From Kalmanozyma brasiliensis GHG001 (lineage: Eukaryota; Basidiomycota; Ustilaginomycetes; Ustilaginales), in the NCBI RefSeq assembly GCF_000497045.1, contig NW_015961958.1, positions 310,001 to 374,000 of the forward strand: 64,000 bases of DNA, given 5' to 3'. Numbering within the stretch: position 1 is the first letter of the stretch; each line of letters begins with the position of its first letter. The position numbers and the translations under genes are program-made. This document shows positions 60,601-64,000 of this stretch, in pieces. Under the pieces are notes generated by a model. That model saw only the letters and a list, made by a program, of their open reading frames with translations, made no database searches and was not told the DNA's origin.

Positions 60601-63600
60601 ATGGCTGCTGAGCCGTACTCGCTCGAGTCCCTGCGTGAAGCAGAGGCAACGTTCCGACGATGCGAACAGGGTAGAATCGCACTCCCTGAGGTCAAGCAGA
60701 GGACCCCGCAGCGCGACGCACCGTATCAACAGCACCGTCTCGATCCATGGGTCGGCTTTGACAAGTCCAGGACGCTTCCCATCCCACCAGATGTGTTTAC
60801 AGGCATCAAGAGCGCAAGCCCGACCGCGACGCAGTCTCTGTTCCCATCCATACGTAGAGCGTGCATCACCGTCGACAACAAGGTCTACCTGTGGTCCTAC
60901 CTCGAAGGCCAAGCTGCTTTCGAGTTCTACTGTGTCCCCGAGGACCAAGTTGTCATCGCTGCGAGCGTCGTACCAGTCCGAGCCGGCGTCTTCGCCGACA
61001 TTGTCACCCATGTGCTCGTGCTCAGTATCGGCGCCTCGGTCCGAGAGGGCAAATACGTCAAGGTCTTGGGCCTGTCCTACACGCAGAACGGCGACCAGTC
61101 CAAAGTCGAGGTGCTGGAGGCCGGCATGAACGCCAACACCAATGGCGTGGTCCTCGACAACCTCACTGGTACCGACGGCGGCCGCATCTTTGCGACGGGC
61201 TCCGACAACTGCCTCTATGAACTCGTGTACCAGAGAAATGAGGGCTGGTTCACAAATAAGTGCTACTTGCGCAACATCACCAATCCTCGCCTTTCCAATC
61301 TCCTTCCCACCTTCGTCAAGGCCGAGAAGAAGCTTCTCAGCATCACCGTCGACAACGTTCGCCAGCTCGTCTACACCCTTCGACAGGGCGACTTGATTGA
61401 GGTCTTCAGCCTACCATCCAAGGACTCCTCATCAGCACCAGAACGACGCGGACAGACCATCGGCACGTCAGGGCAGCAGGGCACACCACACGCAAGGCAC
61501 GATGTTGGCTCGATCGTCTGGATTGGTCCCGTGGAACGCGAGGCACGATACAATGTCGTTTTACTTGCTGTCACCGATCGTGGCTACCGCATCTTCTTGG
61601 ACAACTTCCAGGGTCGTTCCGAACCCGCCATCACCGTACGAGCTCCACCGGCACTGCAACAGCCTCCTGGAGTTGCTTCTACTTCTGGCCCCGGCAATTA
61701 TCTGCAACAACAGCAACAACAACAGCAGCAAGTCGCACAGCAGCAGCAAATCACCCGAGCAGTCTCTTCGGTCTTCTACGCAGGCGATGTGTTTATGGTG
61801 GGCTTCAACTACAACAGCCTCCCCTGTCAGATCTGCTGCATCACTCCTGCGCTCAACGCAAACAGCACCACCACTGGCCCATCCGAAAAGGCCACCTTCA
61901 TCGATCTCGAACTCGCTTTCAGCACACCTGTCTTTGCCGAGGCGCCTCCCTCCCGTCCTCTGCCACCGATCACCGAGAACGGCGAGCTGGTGCGCCCAAC
62001 ATACGCGCAGTGCCTGAGACCACCACGCAGCTTCCTCGTGCTGGACAACAACGGACTCACCGAGCTCGTGGAGCGTCGGCCCGTCGACACGCTGCGAGGC
62101 CTGCTCGAATCGGGTGCTGCCGTCAACAGCGCAGCCATGATGCAATTCTTTGGCTCCTTCGGCTCGATCGAAGCCTGCGAGACCGCCCTCGCTATCGCGG
62201 CGCACAATTCGCAGGTAGCGGCTCCCCGCGTCACGATCGGCTCGTCGGGCGGAGTTCCCGCCGGCCTTGCCCAGACCGTGTCGGAGGAGGCGGTCGCCCT
62301 AGCGTCTCGCGTCTTCTTCAGCCAATATGGCTCTTGGCCTGCCGACACGACCGTCTCTGCTGCTCTGTCCACACCGAGAACGTCCCGTCACGATGGCCTT
62401 GCCCTTTACATCGCCTGCATTCTCAAACGTGTCTGGGATCGCGGTATCATGCCCCCTGAGCCAGCTAAGCCAGGTTCCAAGCCAGCCATCACCGCCACGT
62501 CCAGCACCGCGCTCACCACATACCGCCCTGCCGGCGCAGCTGCCGCTCCCTCCAGTGGCTCAAAGCTGCCACTTCGCAAAGAAGACCTCGAAGAGACGCT
62601 GCAGGACCTGGTCCCGCTCCAGGACTTCATGCAGAAGAGCGGCAAACTCTTCGGTCTCGGCGGCACCTCTGCTGCCAACCGCAGCTTCATCAACGGCGTC
62701 GGCTACGACCAGGAGCGCGCAGCCAAGCTCGACCAGGAGAGCTTCAGCCGTCTCAAAGCGCTCGTTTCGAGAGCAACGGAAGCGACCAACTTCATGCTCT
62801 TCCTCATCGATCACGGTCTCAAGCCCCTGATCGACGCATGCTCGGCGGAGGCCAAGGGTGTTCTTGCGAATCTGCGCTTTGGTCAGCTGATCACCTCGGA
62901 CGAAGGCAAACGTGCATCCAAGGAGCTGGTCACGGCTCTCATCGAGGCTCGCATCGGTGCCCAGGTCAGCATCGACGCTGTAGCCAACCTGCTGCAGGAC
63001 CGCTGCGGCAGCTTCTGCTCCGCCGACGACGTGCGACAGTACAAAGCAACCGAATGCATCCGTCGAGCGAAAGAGACGCGCTCCGAGCAGGACAAGATGG
63101 AAAACCTGCGCATGAGCCAGAAGCTCCTCGCCAAGGGAGCCAGTCAGCTCTCGGTCGAAAAGCTTCGAGGCATTTGCGAAGACTATCGCGCGCTCGGTTA
63201 CGCTACGGGAGCCATCGAGTTGGCGCTCCAGTGTGCAGCCGAATGGGACCCTGCCGGTATCGCCGCCTCCTACCTCGCCGAAGGCAGTCCTGACGGACCC
63301 GAGCATCGCGCCCGTCGCGAACTCGCCGATCGCGTCCAACAAGCCTACCAGCTGGTCTTCGAAACCCTCCAGCAACTCGACGAGCGTCTCGATGCAGCCT
63401 ACAACCTCGACGCAGACGAAGCGTCCGTCCGTCTTACCATCAGTACGCGGGACAAAGCGCGAACGGAAGCCTACTCTCGCGCCGAGTCCTCTTCGGACCC
63501 TTTCTTCCACGAGTCGCTGTACACGTGGTTGATCGAGCGACGCATGACAGATCAGCTTCTGTCGATGCGCACGCCCTACCTCGAGGGTTTCCTTCTGAAG

Positions 63601-64000
63601 CGACCGACGGGTGCGAAGAGTGGGGATGTGGAGTTCCAACGCACGCTGCGGAATTTGTTGTGGCAGCTATACGTGCGACACGGGGAGTACTTTGCAGCTG
63701 CGCAGGTGTTGGATGCGTTGGCGCACTCGAAGGAGTTCCCCATGGATCTGCGGGAGAGGATCGAGTACCTGGCGTTGGCGGTGGGCAATGCCAAGAGTGT
63801 GTCGCCGTCGATGGCCAATGATGTGGTGACGTTTCTTGGGCAGGCGGAGGACTCGTTGGAGGTGGCCCAGATTCAAGCGAGGATCTTGCAGTCGCTCCAG
63901 CAGCTTAGTCCGGATGAGATGGACGAGGAGAGGAGTGGGTTGCTGGGTGACTCGGTGGAGTGGCTGAACGAGGAGCTGCTCGATTTGAGTAGTCTGTACA
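60601..64000 (+). CDS. NUP170: Nucleoporin Nup155/Nup170 family, 5' part
   Basis: An open frame of 1133 codons that continues past the right edge. The start at 60601 has a strong context (CCCACCATGG). Family stretches at the N-terminus are FPSIRRACITVDNKVYLWSY near 88, VPVRAGVFADIVTHVLVLS near 125, and the TDGGRIFATGSDNCLYELVYQ propeller blade near 198. A Gln-rich insertion lies at about residues 361-385. The alpha-solenoid half starts near 640 (LKLPLRKEDLEETLQDLVPL). Nup170 is a linker of the inner ring of the nuclear pore. Family members are about 1350-1500 residues, so roughly the last fifth is missing from the window. Confidence 0.93.
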   Translation, partial: MAAEPYSLESLREAEATFRRCEQGRIALPEVKQRTPQRDAPYQQHRLDPWVGFDKSRTLPIPPDVFTGIKSASPTATQSLFPSIRRACITVDNKVYLWSYLEGQAAFEFYCVPEDQVVIAASVVPVRAGVFADIVTHVLVLSIGASVREGKYVKVLGLSYTQNGDQSKVEVLEAGMNANTNGVVLDNLTGTDGGRIFATGSDNCLYELVYQRNEGWFTNKCYLRNITNPRLSNLLPTFVKAEKKLLSITVDNVRQLVYTLRQGDLIEVFSLPSKDSSSAPERRGQTIGTSGQQGTPHARHDVGSIVWIGPVEREARYNVVLLAVTDRGYRIFLDNFQGRSEPAITVRAPPALQQPPGVASTSGPGNYLQQQQQQQQQVAQQQQITRAVSSVFYAGDVFMVGFNYNSLPCQICCITPALNANSTTTGPSEKATFIDLELAFSTPVFAEAPPSRPLPPITENGELVRPTYAQCLRPPRSFLVLDNNGLTELVERRPVDTLRGLLESGAAVNSAAMMQFFGSFGSIEACETALAIAAHNSQVAAPRVTIGSSGGVPAGLAQTVSEEAVALASRVFFSQYGSWPADTTVSAALSTPRTSRHDGLALYIACILKRVWDRGIMPPEPAKPGSKPAITATSSTALTTYRPAGAAAAPSSGSKLPLRKEDLEETLQDLVPLQDFMQKSGKLFGLGGTSAANRSFINGVGYDQERAAKLDQESFSRLKALVSRATEATNFMLFLIDHGLKPLIDACSAEAKGVLANLRFGQLITSDEGKRASKELVTALIEARIGAQVSIDAVANLLQDRCGSFCSADDVRQYKATECIRRAKETRSEQDKMENLRMSQKLLAKGASQLSVEKLRGICEDYRALGYATGAIELALQCAAEWDPAGIAASYLAEGSPDGPEHRARRELADRVQQAYQLVFETLQQLDERLDAAYNLDADEASVRLTISTRDKARTEAYSRAESSSDPFFHESLYTWLIERRMTDQLLSMRTPYLEGFLLKRPTGAKSGDVEFQRTLRNLLWQLYVRHGEYFAAAQVLDALAHSKEFPMDLRERIEYLALAVGNAKSVSPSMANDVVTFLGQAEDSLEVAQIQARILQSLQQLSPDEMDEERSGLLGDSVEWLNEELLDLSSLY

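Overview
The window is nuclear DNA of a basidiomycete fungus, most likely a smut (Ustilaginales; Ustilago/Sporisorium/Pseudozyma-like). The reasons are the GC-rich coding style with few introns, long serine/alanine-rich proteins, GTRNGT...YAG introns, a TTAGGG-type telomere motif, a nitrate reductase/nitrite reductase/nitrate transporter cluster, and a seven-to-eight-module KH protein that looks like Ustilago maydis Khd4. The species is inferred from protein resemblance only. All identifications come from reading the sequence, with no database search.

Layout. 1-18.9 kb: the 5' end of RPB5 (RNA polymerase subunit), khd4, GET3, BPL1 (biotin ligase), an intron-containing tRNA-Lys(CUU), RCL1 and IRE1, with all protein genes on the minus strand. 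18.9-31.5 kb: SYF1 (splicing), a divergent Zn2Cys6 regulator with repeated Cys-Cys motifs, SSF1 (60S biogenesis), SDH4 (three exons) and RPL3 (three exons, the first only 15 nt). 32.2-43.5 kb: nitrate reductase and nitrite reductase (minus) and a nitrate transporter (plus), with many GATAAG motifs in the two large intergenic regions. 44.7-45.4 kb: a scrambled relic of the glutamate synthase gene with a short interstitial telomere repeat at one internal junction. 46.0-53.0 kb: the intact glutamate synthase GLT1 (six exons, one of them 10 nt). After a 3.1 kb gene-poor stretch come ADE12, PRI2 and the 5' part of NUP170, which runs off the right edge.

How the genes work together. The 32-53 kb block carries nitrate uptake, nitrate to nitrite, nitrite to ammonium, and glutamine plus 2-oxoglutarate to glutamate, so most of the route from external nitrate to glutamate lies in about 21 kb; no glutamine synthetase was seen. 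The rest is housekeeping: transcription, splicing, rRNA processing, ribosome, tail-anchored protein insertion, the unfolded protein response, respiration, purine synthesis, DNA replication and the nuclear pore.

The most unusual structures are the GLT1 relic with the telomere-repeat junction, the 10-nt GLT1 micro-exon that encodes the middle cysteine of the 3Fe-4S cluster, and the Zn2Cys6 protein with four evenly spaced Cys-Cys motifs.
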